Assembly: GCA_022823945.1 (NCBI GenBank) | Contig: JAJEBK010000018.1 | Span: 26,987 to 90,986, forward strand | Direction: 5' to 3' | Length of the DNA: 64,000 bases | DNA from: Anaerolineae bacterium | Lineage (GTDB): Bacteria; Chloroflexota; Anaerolineae; Aggregatilineales; Phototrophicaceae | Shown: piece by piece, positions 51,535-59,966 of the stretch | Numbering within the stretch: position 1 is the stretch's first letter | How the letters are laid out: every line of letters starts with the position of its first letter | Position numbers and translations under genes: made by a program | The notes under the pieces: model-generated | Told to the model about the DNA's origin: nothing | Databases searched by the model: none | Seen by the model: the letters and a program-made list of their open reading frames with translations, nothing else

Positions 51535-52491
51535 TTACCCCTTCACCGCGCCCAGCGTCAGCCCCTTGATGAAGTAGCGCTGGAAGAAGATGAAGATGAA
51601 CAGCGTCGGCAAACTCCCGATCAAACTCGCCGCCGCCTGCCCGCCCCAGTCGACCGTGTATTGCCCGGTCAGGTTCAAGATGCCCACCATGATGGTGCGG
51701 CTCTCGGCTCGCTGCGTGAGGATGAAGGGCCACAGGAAGTCGTTCCAGATCCAGGTGAATTGCAATGTCGCCAGCACCGCCAGCGCCGGCAATGTCAGCG
51801 GCAGCATGATGCGCAAGAAGATGCTGTATTCATTCGCGCCATCGATCAGCGCCGCCTCGCGCAGGGCATTAGGCACGACCTGGAAGAAATTGCGCATCAC
51901 CAGCGTACAGATCGGAATGCCAAAAGCCGTGTGAATGATGATGACTGCCCACAGCGTGTCGTACAAGCCGATGTCGTTCATCAAGCGGAAGACGGGGATC
52001 AGCGCGATCTGGGGCGGCAAAAACATGCCCGCCACGATGAAGACGAAGAGCAGCCCATCGCCGCGAAAACGATATTTGCCCAGCCCATAACCAGCCAGCG
52101 TGCCCAGCCCGATCGAGAGTAGCGAAGCCGGAATCGTCAGCAGCAGCGAATTGCCCAGGTACAAGCCCAGGTTGCCCGCGTCCGGGTCCATGACTCGCGC
52201 GAAATTTTCGCTGGCGAAGCTGCGCGGAATCGTCCAGTAGCCGCCCGCCGAGACCTCTGCCTGCGTTTTGAACGCTGTGACGATCGCGCCATACACTGGC
52301 ACCATGAACAAGATGAGCACGATCGTCAAAGCCCCATAACGCAGCGCCTCGCCCAGCCGCCTGGCCCAGTTGCCCTGGTCGCTTTCTCCTCTTTTACTCT
52401 TGGCGAAAACGGGATTGGGGCCTTGAAGCCCCTCCCTCATTTTGGGGGAGGGGTTTGGGGTGGGGGGCTCACGCTCAGTCATAGAGCTCAT
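51535..52491 (-). CDS. Sugar ABC transporter permease (MalG-like) with repeat-derived N-terminus
   Basis: 318 residues with six helices. The EAA loop is EAALIDGANEYSIFLRIMLPLTLPA. The first ~30 residues (EREPPTPNPSPKMREGLQGPNP) are translated GC-rich repeat inserted between the start codon and the normal cytoplasmic N-terminus. It overlaps the MalF-like gene by 17 bases. With the binding protein it forms a sugar importer lacking an ATPase gene here, as is common where an MsmX-type ATPase is shared. Confidence 0.88.
   Translation of the reverse strand: MSSMTEREPPTPNPSPKMREGLQGPNPVFAKSKRGESDQGNWARRLGEALRYGALTIVLILFMVPVYGAIVTAFKTQAEVSAGGYWTIPRSFASENFARVMDPDAGNLGLYLGNSLLLTIPASLLSIGLGTLAGYGLGKYRFRGDGLLFVFIVAGMFLPPQIALIPVFRLMNDIGLYDTLWAVIIIHTAFGIPICTLVMRNFFQVVPNALREAALIDGANEYSIFLRIMLPLTLPALAVLATLQFTWIWNDFLWPFILTQRAESRTIMVGILNLTGQYTVDWGGQAAASLIGSLPTLFIFIFFQRYFIKGLTLGAVKG
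52416..52470. repeat. GC-rich hairpin repeat at the permease 5' end
   Basis: GGGGCCTTGAAGCCCCTCCCTCATTTTGGGGGAGGGGTTTGGGGTGGGGGG. It is fully within the malG-like coding sequence. Confidence 0.65.
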
Positions 52492-53359
52492 CCGCGCGGG
52501 CGGTTTGTCGGAAGTACAAAAAGATAATGATGAGCGTCATGGCGAAGAGGATGACGGCTGCCGAGCTGCCATAGCCCATTTTGAACTTGCGGAAGGATTC
52601 GCTGTACATGAAGACCGCCAGCGTATCCGACTTGTTGAACGGACCGCCGCGCGTCATCACCCAAATGATCTCGAAGCTCTTGAGCGAATTTATCGCCGTC
52701 AACGCCAGCACGACCACCGTGGACGGGCGCAGCATGGGGATGATGACCTTGCGCAGGGTCTGCCAGGTGTTTGCGCCATCGACCTTGGCGGCTTCTACCA
52801 GCGGCGCAGGCACAGAGGTCAATCCCGCCAGAAAGATGACCATGTTTAGACCGGTCTGCTGCCAGGCCCAGGCGATAAAAACAGCAAAGAGCGCGGTATT
52901 TGGATTGGCCAGCCAGGCGGTGGCAAGTTGATCCAAGCCCAGCCCGCGCAGGAATAGATTGACGATGCCCAGCTTCGGACTATAGAGCCAGACCCAGATG
53001 ATGCCGATGATGACGGGCGAAAGGCAGATGGGCAGGTAAAAAAGTGACTTGTAGACTGTATTAATCGTCCGTTTTCCCTGCAATCCCAGCGCCAGCGCCA
53101 ATCCCAGCAGGGTCGGCACGGTCATCGCCAGTCCCAGCCAGATGGCCGTATTGCGGATGGCATTGCTGAACAGGCGGTCGCTGAAGATTTTTTCGAAGTT
53201 CGCCAGCCCGATGAACTGGTAGTCGGTGCCATAGCCGACCCAGTCGGTGAAAGAATAATAGAGCGAATTCAGCGTGGGCAGGATGACGAAGGTGAAATAG
53301 ACCAGCAGCGGCAGCAGCAGGAAACTGGCCGGGAGGATCCAAGGATGGCGTCTCAACAT
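52475..53359 (-). CDS. Sugar ABC transporter permease (MalF-like)
   Basis: 294 residues with six helices. The EAA loop is EAAKVDGANTWQTLRKVIIPMLRPS, and the C-terminus ends FRQTARADELYD. NP-rich regions GLANFEKIFSDRLFSNAIRNT are typical. Second gene of the operon; GC-rich repeats occupy the gap before it. Confidence 0.9.
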   Translation of the reverse strand: MLRRHPWILPASFLLLPLLVYFTFVILPTLNSLYYSFTDWVGYGTDYQFIGLANFEKIFSDRLFSNAIRNTAIWLGLAMTVPTLLGLALALGLQGKRTINTVYKSLFYLPICLSPVIIGIIWVWLYSPKLGIVNLFLRGLGLDQLATAWLANPNTALFAVFIAWAWQQTGLNMVIFLAGLTSVPAPLVEAAKVDGANTWQTLRKVIIPMLRPSTVVVLALTAINSLKSFEIIWVMTRGGPFNKSDTLAVFMYSESFRKFKMGYGSSAAVILFAMTLIIIFLYFRQTARADELYD

Positions 53360-53368
53360 CGCTGTGCC

Positions 53369-53481
53369 TCACCCCCACCCCAAACCCCTCCCCCAAAATG
53401 AGGGAGGGGCTCAATTCTCCTGCTAGTGTTTAAGCTTCCCCTTCCCTCTTGATGGGGGAAGGGGACCGAGGGGATGGGGGA
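53369..53481. repeat. GC-rich hairpin repeats between sugar-transporter genes
   Basis: Two units: ACCCCCACCCCAAACCCCTCCCCC/AAAATGAGGGAGGGG and TTCCCCTTCCCTCTTGATGG/GGGAAGGGGACCGAGGGGATGGGGG. They lie between the binding-protein and permease genes, and could lower downstream transcription, as such hairpins do in other sugar operons. Confidence 0.6.
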
Positions 53482-53490
53482 AACGAAATC

Positions 53491-54765
53491 CTACCCCATA
53501 CCGTCGAACTCGGCCTGGGCATCGGCTTGTACGCGATCGAGCATGGCTTCGTAGTCGCCTGGATTCGCCATGAATTCCGAGAAAGAGTTCAAGCCGACTT
53601 CTGCGACCGGTGGCGGGGTTGCCAGGTCGTAATTGAAAGCGAAGACTGGGTCGGCGGCAATTTCGGCGGCGATGCGCGCTACGACATCGTTGTAATTGCT
53701 GGTATCGACCAGCAGGCTCGGCGCCAGGTTGCCCGCGCCTTCAGCGAAAGCCCACTGTACATCCGGGTTGGTCAAGTAGTTCAGGAAGGCTTTGGCCGCG
53801 TCTGCATTGGCGGCATCGGCTGATACGACGAAGGTGTCAATTGGACCGAGCGAGGCGCGTGGCGTGTCTTCGTCAATGGTGGGGAAAGAGAAGTAGTCGA
53901 AGTCTTCGCCCGCTACCATGTCATTGCCCGCATACAAGCCGCCGATCCAGGTGCCCATCAACGTCATGGCTGCTTCGCCATTGGCGACGAAGTTGGCTGC
54001 TTCGTCCCAGTCGTAGGCGTTGGCGTCGGGATAGAAGTAGCCGGCATCGACCAATTCTTTCCACAATCCAAAGGCGCGTACGACTTCGGGATCGGTATAG
54101 GCGGCCTCGCCGTTCATCAGTTGGTTGCGATAATCATTGCCCGCCGTGCGCAGCAAGATCATGTCAAACCAGAATTGACCGGGCCAGCGGTTGATCGAAC
54201 CGAGCGAGAAAGCCGGGATGCCCGCCATTTTGAATTTCTCAGCGACATCGACCAGCTCGTCCCAGGTCGTGGGCACCATCGCGCCGACTTGCTCGAAGAG
54301 CGCCGTGTTGTAAAACATGCCGACCCAGTGCAGGGTCAAAGGCACGGCATATTTGTGCATGTCATAAGTCGCGGCGGTATCTATGACGGCTTGCGGGAAT
54401 TGCGAGCCCATGTCGTTGGCGTCCCAGATGTCATCAATCGGCATCAGGAATCCGTCATCGACAATGAACTGGATGCGCGCGCCCGCCCAATAGCTGAAGG
54501 TATCCGGCGGGTTGCCGCCTGCCAGCTGCACCAGGATGGATGTCTTGAATTGTTCATGGTCGACCGGGCTGGCCGCGTGCATCAAACCCGGATTGGCTGC
54601 AATGAAGTCATCAACGATGCCGTCAATAAACTCGCCGCCGAAACCGCCAAAGTAATGGGAGACGGTGAAATCGCCCATCAAGTCGTCTTCTGCGAGAGCC
54701 GGCGCCACCAGCAGCCCCGCCACCAGCAGCAACATGACTGCCAGGAGTTTCCATTTGCTCAACAT
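53491..54765 (-). CDS. Sugar ABC transporter substrate-binding protein
   Basis: 424 residues, type II binding fold (SBP_bac_1). A Sec signal (MLLLVAGLLVAPALA) without a lipobox Cys is followed by an N-terminal lobe; landmarks include VPLTLHWVGMFYNTALFEQVGAMVPTTWDELVD, GNPPDTFSYWAGA and NGEAAMTLMGTWIGG. Aromatic residues suit carbohydrate stacking. The start is ATG 54765 with AAGGAG upstream, overlapped by a 21-codon upstream ORF. First structural gene of the operon. Confidence 0.9.
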   Translation of the reverse strand: MLSKWKLLAVMLLLVAGLLVAPALAEDDLMGDFTVSHYFGGFGGEFIDGIVDDFIAANPGLMHAASPVDHEQFKTSILVQLAGGNPPDTFSYWAGARIQFIVDDGFLMPIDDIWDANDMGSQFPQAVIDTAATYDMHKYAVPLTLHWVGMFYNTALFEQVGAMVPTTWDELVDVAEKFKMAGIPAFSLGSINRWPGQFWFDMILLRTAGNDYRNQLMNGEAAYTDPEVVRAFGLWKELVDAGYFYPDANAYDWDEAANFVANGEAAMTLMGTWIGGLYAGNDMVAGEDFDYFSFPTIDEDTPRASLGPIDTFVVSADAANADAAKAFLNYLTNPDVQWAFAEGAGNLAPSLLVDTSNYNDVVARIAAEIAADPVFAFNYDLATPPPVAEVGLNSFSEFMANPGDYEAMLDRVQADAQAEFDGMG

Positions 54766-54824
54766 TTCATTCGCTCCTTGTTCTCAACAGTTTTGACAAT
54801 AGGCTTGCGTACAGATTCTACCAT
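54759..54824 (-). CDS. Upstream ORF overlapping the sugar binding-protein start
   Basis: A 21-codon ORF (MVESVRKPIVKTVENKERMKC) starting at ATG 54824 with AAGGAG six bases upstream, behind a consensus promoter. Its TGA overlaps the binding-protein ATG by seven bases (ATGTTGA), so translation of the two could be coupled. It contains no runs of one amino acid. It may tune expression of the transporter or be a small peptide. Confidence 0.45.
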   Translation of the reverse strand: MVESVRKPIVKTVENKERMKC

Positions 54825-54862
54825 AGACAGCTCCTTGAATGGCAAATTTTCGCTTGTTGCTA

Positions 54863-54891
54863 AATATACAACATTGTTTTATTATTGTCAA
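54863..54891 (-). promoter_or_regulatory. Consensus promoter of the sugar ABC operon
   Basis: Minus strand: TTGACA (54886-54891), a 17-base spacer, TATATT (54863-54868). A near-perfect sigma70 promoter reading towards the binding-protein gene. Confidence 0.7.
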
Positions 54892-54894
54892 TAA

Positions 54895-54937
54895 ATTGGC
54901 AGCACACTGCAGTTGACGCGAAAAATCGGCTGCCAAT
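54895..54937. promoter_or_regulatory. Candidate IclR operator in the divergent intergenic region
   Basis: A perfect 9-bp inverted repeat, ATTGGCAGC (54895-54903) and GCTGCCAAT (54929-54937), lies beside the transporter -35 element and just ahead of the iclR-like gene. It suits a regulator that controls both itself and the transporter. Between the arms is TTGACG, a possible -35 of the regulator gene. Confidence 0.5.
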
Positions 54938-54954
54938 AGAGTGGGTATATCGTC

Positions 54955-55698
54955 ATGGCAGAAATCCAATCGCTGGCTCGGGGATTGAAAATCCTCAACC
55001 TGCTGGAGCAAGCTCGCGGCGGCATGGGCACGACCGAAGTCGCAAAAGAAATGACGATCGACAAGAGCAGCGCCAGCCGACTGCTGCATACCCTGGCCAA
55101 TTATGATTTTGTCGCGCAAGACGAGAGCAGCGCTCGCTATCAGCTCGGGCCGCGGTTGCTGACACTGGGGCAGCGCGTGCTCGACCGTATCAGCCTGCGC
55201 GACCGTGCCCGCCCATATCTTCACAAGCTGGTGGACGCGACCGGCGAATGCGCGCACCTGGCTATCCTGGCGCAGCGACAGGCGCTCTATATCGACCAGG
55301 CTGAATCCAGCGCCGCCCTGCGCGTCGAGTCGGAGATCGGCACGCTCTCGCCCCTGCATTGCACGGCTCTGGGCAAAGCCATGCTGGCATTTGGCGATGG
55401 CGCTTTGCCCGATTCGCTGCTGCCTTTCACCCAGCGGACCATCACCGACCAGGCAGTTTTGCAAGCGCAACTGTTGCAAATACGCCAGCGCGGATATGCC
55501 ATTGATGATGAAGAATACAATTATGGCGTTCGCTGCGTCGCCGCGGCAGTTCACGATCATCGGGGTTTGTTGCTGGGCGCTATTGGCATCAGCGGTCCGG
55601 CCGGACGCGTCACTCTGGAGCGCATCGACGATTTTGGCGCGCTTGTGCGGCAGGTAGCGGCCGATCTGTCCGCCAAGCTGGGTTATGTTGCGGGTTGA
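54955..55698 (+). CDS. IclR-family transcriptional regulator
   Basis: 247 residues. N-terminal winged helix (LARGLKILNLLEQARGGMGTTEVAKEMTIDKSSASRLLHTLANYDFV) and C-terminal effector domain with SPLHCTALGKAMLAF and GYAIDDEEYNYGVRCVAAAV typical of IclR. It is divergent from the sugar ABC operon and next to the aldehyde dehydrogenase, so it is probably their local regulator. Confidence 0.9.
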   Translation: MAEIQSLARGLKILNLLEQARGGMGTTEVAKEMTIDKSSASRLLHTLANYDFVAQDESSARYQLGPRLLTLGQRVLDRISLRDRARPYLHKLVDATGECAHLAILAQRQALYIDQAESSAALRVESEIGTLSPLHCTALGKAMLAFGDGALPDSLLPFTQRTITDQAVLQAQLLQIRQRGYAIDDEEYNYGVRCVAAAVHDHRGLLLGAIGISGPAGRVTLERIDDFGALVRQVAADLSAKLGYVAG

Positions 55699-55719
55699 TT
55701 ATTTGCTGGAACGCTGTTG

Positions 55720-57177
55720 ATGATTATGCAACAGAAAGCGACTGCCATGCAATACAAAATGCTGATTGATGGAAAGTGGCGCGATTCGTTCAGTGGCGAA
55801 GGCTGGGAAGTGCACAATCCTGCCAGCGAAGCGCTCATTGCGACTGTGCCTTTTGGGGGCGCTGCCGAAGCCACGGCGGCTGTTGACGCGGCCTGGCGCG
55901 CCCTGCCCGGCTGGCAAGGCATGACGGCTTATGAGCGCGGCGGCATCTTGCGCGATATCGCCGATGCCCTGCGCGGTCGCCTGGATGAGCTGGCGCGTAT
56001 CATGACGGCGGAATGCGGCAAACCGCTGCTCGAAGCGCGTGGCGAGTGGGGCGCTTGTGCCGATCTCTTTGACTGGTATGCCGAAGAAGGCAAACGCGCC
56101 TATGGCCGCACGATCCCAGCCCGCAAAGCCGACAAACGTCTGCTGTCCTTGCCACAGCCGCTGGGAGTTGTGGCGACTATCACCGCCTGGAACTTCCCGG
56201 CTTATCTGCTGGCGCGCAAGTGGGCGGGGGCGTTGGCAGCCGGTTGCACGATCGTCGGCCGACCCAGCGAGCTGACGCCGATGAGCGCTATGGCATTGGC
56301 GAATGTGATGGTGGAAGCGGGCATCCCGCCTGGCGTCGTCAACCTGGTCAATGGCGAGCCCCAGTCCATGGGCGCTGCGCTGCTGGCCGATGCGCGCGTG
56401 CGCAAACTCAGTTTCACGGGCTCGCAGCGAGTCGGGCAGATTCTCATGCGGGGGGCTGCGGACGGCATCAAGAAGCTGGGCATGGAGCTGGGCGGCAGCG
56501 CACCGGTGTTGGTCTTCGCTGACTCTGATATAACAATGGCGGCTCAACAAGGCGCGCTGGCGAAGTTTCGCAACAACGGGCAGGTTTGCATCTCGCCGAC
56601 GCGCTTTTATGTCGAGCAGCCGGCGCTGGAAGACTTTTTGGTCGCGGTCAAAGCCGAGACTGAAAAGCTGGTGGTGGGCGATGGCCTGCAACCGGGCGTG
56701 ACCAACGGTCCTATGGTCAGCGCAGCCGGGCGCGACAAGGTCGAGCGATTTGTGGCTGACGCGCTGGACAAACAGGCTGCGCTGGTTTGTGGAGGCGCGC
56801 GACCCGCCCTGGAACGCGGCTACTTTTATCAGCCGACGGTGCTCACCGATGTCACCAGCGACATGCAGATCGGCTGCGACGAGGTCTTCGGACCTGTCAT
56901 GGCTGTCAGTGCATTCACCACGTTGGACGAGGCTCTGCAGCTGGCAAATGCCACGCCGTATGGTTTGGCGGGATATGTGATGACGCGCGACCTATCCACA
57001 GCCACGCGGGTTTATGAAGGCTTGGACTTCGGCATCATCGGCGTCAATGACATGGTGCCAGCCACAGCCGAAGCGCCTTTTGGCGGCAGCAAGACCAGTG
57101 GCTTCGGACGCGAAGGCGGACAAGAAGGCTTGTACGAGTATATGGAGCAGAAATTTGTTTCGATTGGCTTAGTCTAG
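55720..57177 (+). CDS. NAD(P)-dependent aldehyde dehydrogenase
   Basis: About 485 residues. Catalytic Cys in FRNNGQVCISPTRF, Glu in LGMELGGSAPVLVF, cofactor motif FTGSQRVGQ, and PFGGSKTSGFGREGG near the C-terminus; sequence style is that of succinate-semialdehyde or related dehydrogenases. ATG 55720 or the ATG at 55747 (MQYKMLIDGKW) is the start. Lies 22 bases after the regulator gene, so cotranscription is likely. Confidence 0.9.
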   Translation: MIMQQKATAMQYKMLIDGKWRDSFSGEGWEVHNPASEALIATVPFGGAAEATAAVDAAWRALPGWQGMTAYERGGILRDIADALRGRLDELARIMTAECGKPLLEARGEWGACADLFDWYAEEGKRAYGRTIPARKADKRLLSLPQPLGVVATITAWNFPAYLLARKWAGALAAGCTIVGRPSELTPMSAMALANVMVEAGIPPGVVNLVNGEPQSMGAALLADARVRKLSFTGSQRVGQILMRGAADGIKKLGMELGGSAPVLVFADSDITMAAQQGALAKFRNNGQVCISPTRFYVEQPALEDFLVAVKAETEKLVVGDGLQPGVTNGPMVSAAGRDKVERFVADALDKQAALVCGGARPALERGYFYQPTVLTDVTSDMQIGCDEVFGPVMAVSAFTTLDEALQLANATPYGLAGYVMTRDLSTATRVYEGLDFGIIGVNDMVPATAEAPFGGSKTSGFGREGGQEGLYEYMEQKFVSIGLV

Positions 57178-57183
57178 AGTGCT

Positions 57184-57353
57184 ACCCCTCGGTCCCCCCA
57201 ATAGCCGTGCGTAGGGGCGAGCCAACCTCCCTCGGTCCCCCCGACGAGTCAGGGGGAGGCAAGCATTGGCTACCCTCTCCGTCCTGACGGGGAGGGGCTG
57301 GGGGAGGGGTCATAGTAAGCTTTGGCTACCCTCTCCGTCCTGAGGAGGTGGAG
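57184..57353. repeat. Cluster of GC-rich hairpin repeats
   Basis: At least three units in tandem (CCCCTCGGTCCCCCCAATAG.., CCTCGGTCCCCCCGACGAG/TCAGGGGGAGG, ACCCTCTCCGTCCTGACGG/GGAGGGGCTGGGGGAGGGG, and a decayed further copy), with one GTAGGGGCGAG motif. Located between convergent genes. Confidence 0.65.
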
Positions 57354-57372
57354 TGCGGCTGGTTCAACAAAA

Positions 57373-58167
57373 TCAGTCGGCGAGGTAGGCATCGGGACGG
57401 CGGTCTTCAAAGACCGGGATGGCGCGCCGCGCTCGCTGGACCTCGGCCAGGTTGATCTCCGCTGTAACCAGGCATTCGTCTTCGCCGGCTTCAGCGATTA
57501 CCTGCCCCCAGGGGTCGATGATCATGCTGTGCCCGCCGAAGACCGTCCCGCCGGTTTCACCGCAGGAATTTGTCGCGGCTACAAAGCACTGGTTTTCGAT
57601 AGCGCGCGCCTGCAACAGGGTTCGCCAATGCGCCGCACGCGCCAGAGGCCATTCCGCGCAGAGCAACATCAGCGCCGCCCCATGCGCCACCGCGTAATGC
57701 CGAAACAATTCTGGAAAGCGCAAATCATAACAGATTGCCAAGCCAGTCGTGCCCCAAGCCTGCTGCAGCAGCGCCGGTGCCTCGCCTTCGGACAACCACA
57801 GGTGCTCGTCAAACAAGCGAAAGAGGTGAATCTTGCGGTAGACGCCGCGCAGTTCACCAGCCGCGTCATAGAGCGTCGCGCAATTCATGACCCGGTCGCC
57901 GTGGCGCTCCAGCAGAGAGCCATAGATGGCGATGCGGTTTGCTTGGGCGGCTTCTGCCACTTGCGCGAATATGGCTTGGCCCAATTGCGCCGCATGTTCC
58001 TGGGCGTTTTCCAGGTCATAGCCGGTCGACCACAACTCGGGCAGCACTGCGATGTCTGCGCTGCCTGCGGCTGCCTGCGCGATCATGTTTGTGGCGGTGG
58101 CGAGGTTGTCATTGACGCGCGCCAATTTGATGCGCATCTGGGCGAGACTGATTGTGAGCTTTGTCAT
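57373..58167 (-). CDS. Nitrilase-family carbon-nitrogen hydrolase (omega-amidase-like)
   Basis: 264 residues from ATG 58167; the track start is 56 codons too long. The Glu-Lys-Cys triad is visible: LPELWSTGYD, YRKIHLFRLF and ICYDLRFPELFRHYA. Members hydrolyse amides such as 2-oxoglutaramate. The substrate here is unknown. Confidence 0.88.
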   Translation of the reverse strand: MTKLTISLAQMRIKLARVNDNLATATNMIAQAAAGSADIAVLPELWSTGYDLENAQEHAAQLGQAIFAQVAEAAQANRIAIYGSLLERHGDRVMNCATLYDAAGELRGVYRKIHLFRLFDEHLWLSEGEAPALLQQAWGTTGLAICYDLRFPELFRHYAVAHGAALMLLCAEWPLARAAHWRTLLQARAIENQCFVAATNSCGETGGTVFGGHSMIIDPWGQVIAEAGEDECLVTAEINLAEVQRARRAIPVFEDRRPDAYLAD

Positions 58168-58275
58168 GGCAGTTCCACGAGCTAAGGGATGCTGATTGTA
58201 CCTGTACAAAACGCCTGGGATACAGAGGCATTTTTCGTCGCACTCAGCGCGCGCATTGCAATCGGCGCTTGACTG

Positions 58276-58284
58276 TGGTATAGT
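58276..58284 (+). promoter_or_regulatory. Possible upstream promoter of carD
   Basis: TGG TATAGT within the 318-base gap between the divergent nitrilase and carD genes. The gap holds no ORF that I support; it also contains the palindrome CTGTATACAG (58418-58427). If this promoter is used the carD leader would be about 195 bases. Confidence 0.35.
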
Positions 58285-58485
58285 GGCGAGCGAATAGAAA
58301 GAAGATCGTGTTTGTTCTGCGCGCCGAACCGCCAATTTGTCAATTCATCCAGGCTGTATGCAGGTCACGCTGCGCATTGTGGCGTGGCGGATTATTTGAT
58401 GCCTGGAGTCGCCGGCGCTGTATACAGAAACAAGAACGCGGACAGTTGCGTATAGACTGAATAGAACAATCTGTGGAGACTCCTG

Positions 58486-59007
58486 ATGTATACACGAGGC
58501 GACCAAATCGTCCATCCCCGTTATGGCGCGGGCACCATCGTCGGCAACAAAAAGATGACTTTCAAGGGCAAGACGCGCAGTTACCATATAGTCGAGCTAG
58601 TCGGCGACCGCGGCGAAGTGATGATCCCGATCGAAGTGGCCACCAGCATGAACATCCGCCCGGCTATTGAAGACTTGTCTATCTTCAAGGAAATTTTTGC
58701 CCTGCCGCCAGCGCAGCTTTCTGACGATTACCGCACCCGCCAGGCGCAGATCCAAAAGCAGATCTCCACGCGCGAACCCGATGCCATGGCCGGGGCGCTG
58801 CGCGATTTGTATTGGCGCGAGCAGACGGACAAGCTCACCTCGGTCGAGATGAAGATGAAATCCAACTTGATCAAGATGCTCAGCCACGAAATCGCCGTCA
58901 TTTGTAGCGATATGAATGTCGAAAAAGCCACCAGCTATTTGTCGGAGATGCTCTATGATATGGTGCGGCAGGAAAGCGACGAAGCCGAAGAAGTCACAAT
59001 GACCTGA
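58486..59007 (+). CDS. carD: CarD-family transcriptional regulator
   Basis: 173 residues. The N-terminal RNA-polymerase-interacting domain opens GDQIVHPRYGAGTIVG and has RSYHIVELVGDRGEVMIPIEVA. The C-terminal helical domain, basic with Trp (ALRDLYWREQTDKLTSVEMKMKSNLIKMLSHEIA), contacts the promoter DNA. CarD stabilises open complexes at many promoters. GGAG lies upstream of the ATG. Confidence 0.92.
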   Translation: MYTRGDQIVHPRYGAGTIVGNKKMTFKGKTRSYHIVELVGDRGEVMIPIEVATSMNIRPAIEDLSIFKEIFALPPAQLSDDYRTRQAQIQKQISTREPDAMAGALRDLYWREQTDKLTSVEMKMKSNLIKMLSHEIAVICSDMNVEKATSYLSEMLYDMVRQESDEAEEVTMT

Positions 59008-59073
59008 ACTTGCGCCGCTTGCAGCAGACAACCGACCAGCCTAGAATGAAGTCCAGCGCGCGGAGGTAAAGCG

Positions 59074-59397
59074 ATGCAGCAATTGACAGAAACTCCAGCA
59101 GTCAGATGGATCATAGCGCACCCGCGTTTCAGCGCCTGGGTCGTGCTGGCGGCGGGCATGGTTGCCTTGCTGGTGTACGAGGCGCGCAATGTCGGGCTGC
59201 TGCCCACGCAATGGATCGCGCTGATTGTCGCGACTGTTCTGGTGGCCGGCGCCTGCATCTGGATCATCAGCTGGGAAGACAAAGACAACCCCGAAGATGT
59301 CGCCCAGGCCGATGCGGCAATCGGCGAAACGCAAGACCTGAACGACTTGCTGAATACTGCGGCCGGGCAGCGCGCGGAGCAGCTCAAGAAAACATGA
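59074..59397 (+). CDS. Small two-helix membrane protein
   Basis: 107 residues with two predicted helices (AWVVLAAGMVALLVYEA and WIALIVATVLVAGACIWIISW) and an acidic soluble C-terminus (EDKDNPEDVAQADAAIGETQDLNDLLNTA). Unrecognised family. It overlaps the downstream acetyltransferase gene by ATGA, suggesting a two-gene operon. Confidence 0.65.
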   Translation: MQQLTETPAVRWIIAHPRFSAWVVLAAGMVALLVYEARNVGLLPTQWIALIVATVLVAGACIWIISWEDKDNPEDVAQADAAIGETQDLNDLLNTAAGQRAEQLKKT

Positions 59398-59966
59398 GCG
59401 CTGCATCAGCCCGCCTTGTCTTGCCCGAGGCGGCTTACATAGACAGTTACATCGACGCCGTATACGAATACATCCGCGCGGGACACAGAGACCTTTGGCA
59501 ACCCGAGATTCTGCGCGCCAACTTTGACGAATATTTGCAGACCCTGTGCGATAAAGAAACCGCCCCTCTGGCTGGCATGGTGCCGGCTACGCTCTATTGG
59601 CTGATCGCGCCCGGCGGCATCTACGCGGGAGAGCTGGACCTGCGGCATGTCCTCACCGACGATTTGCGGCGCTTTGGCGGGCACATCGGCTACAGCATCC
59701 GCCCATCGCTGCGCAGACAAGGGTATGGCAGGCTAATCTGTCGGCTGGGTATTGAAGCCGCCAGAGCGCGCGGCATCGGCGACATCCTGATAACCTGCGC
59801 TGACGACAACATCGCCTCGCGCAAGATCATCGAAGCCAATGGCGGTGTGCTGAAAGACAAAATAGATGCTGGGCAAGGCGTCTTGACACGGCGTTATTGG
59901 GTGCGCCCCACAGCGCCGACCCCGCAAGCGCCAGAAACGCAGCCAGCCCCGCCGCCGATGCGATAG
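59394..59966 (+). CDS. GNAT-family N-acetyltransferase
   Basis: 190 residues from ATG 59394, coupled to the upstream gene. The acetyl-CoA motif GGHIGYSIRPSLRRQGYGRLICRLGIEAARARG and the following ILITCADDNIASRKIIEANGG are typical of GNAT enzymes. Acceptor unknown. The last 73 bases overlap the 3' end of the convergent DUF393 gene; the Pro-rich tail (APTPQAPETQPAPPP) there is likely dispensable. Confidence 0.87.
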   Translation: MSAASARLVLPEAAYIDSYIDAVYEYIRAGHRDLWQPEILRANFDEYLQTLCDKETAPLAGMVPATLYWLIAPGGIYAGELDLRHVLTDDLRRFGGHIGYSIRPSLRRQGYGRLICRLGIEAARARGIGDILITCADDNIASRKIIEANGGVLKDKIDAGQGVLTRRYWVRPTAPTPQAPETQPAPPPMR

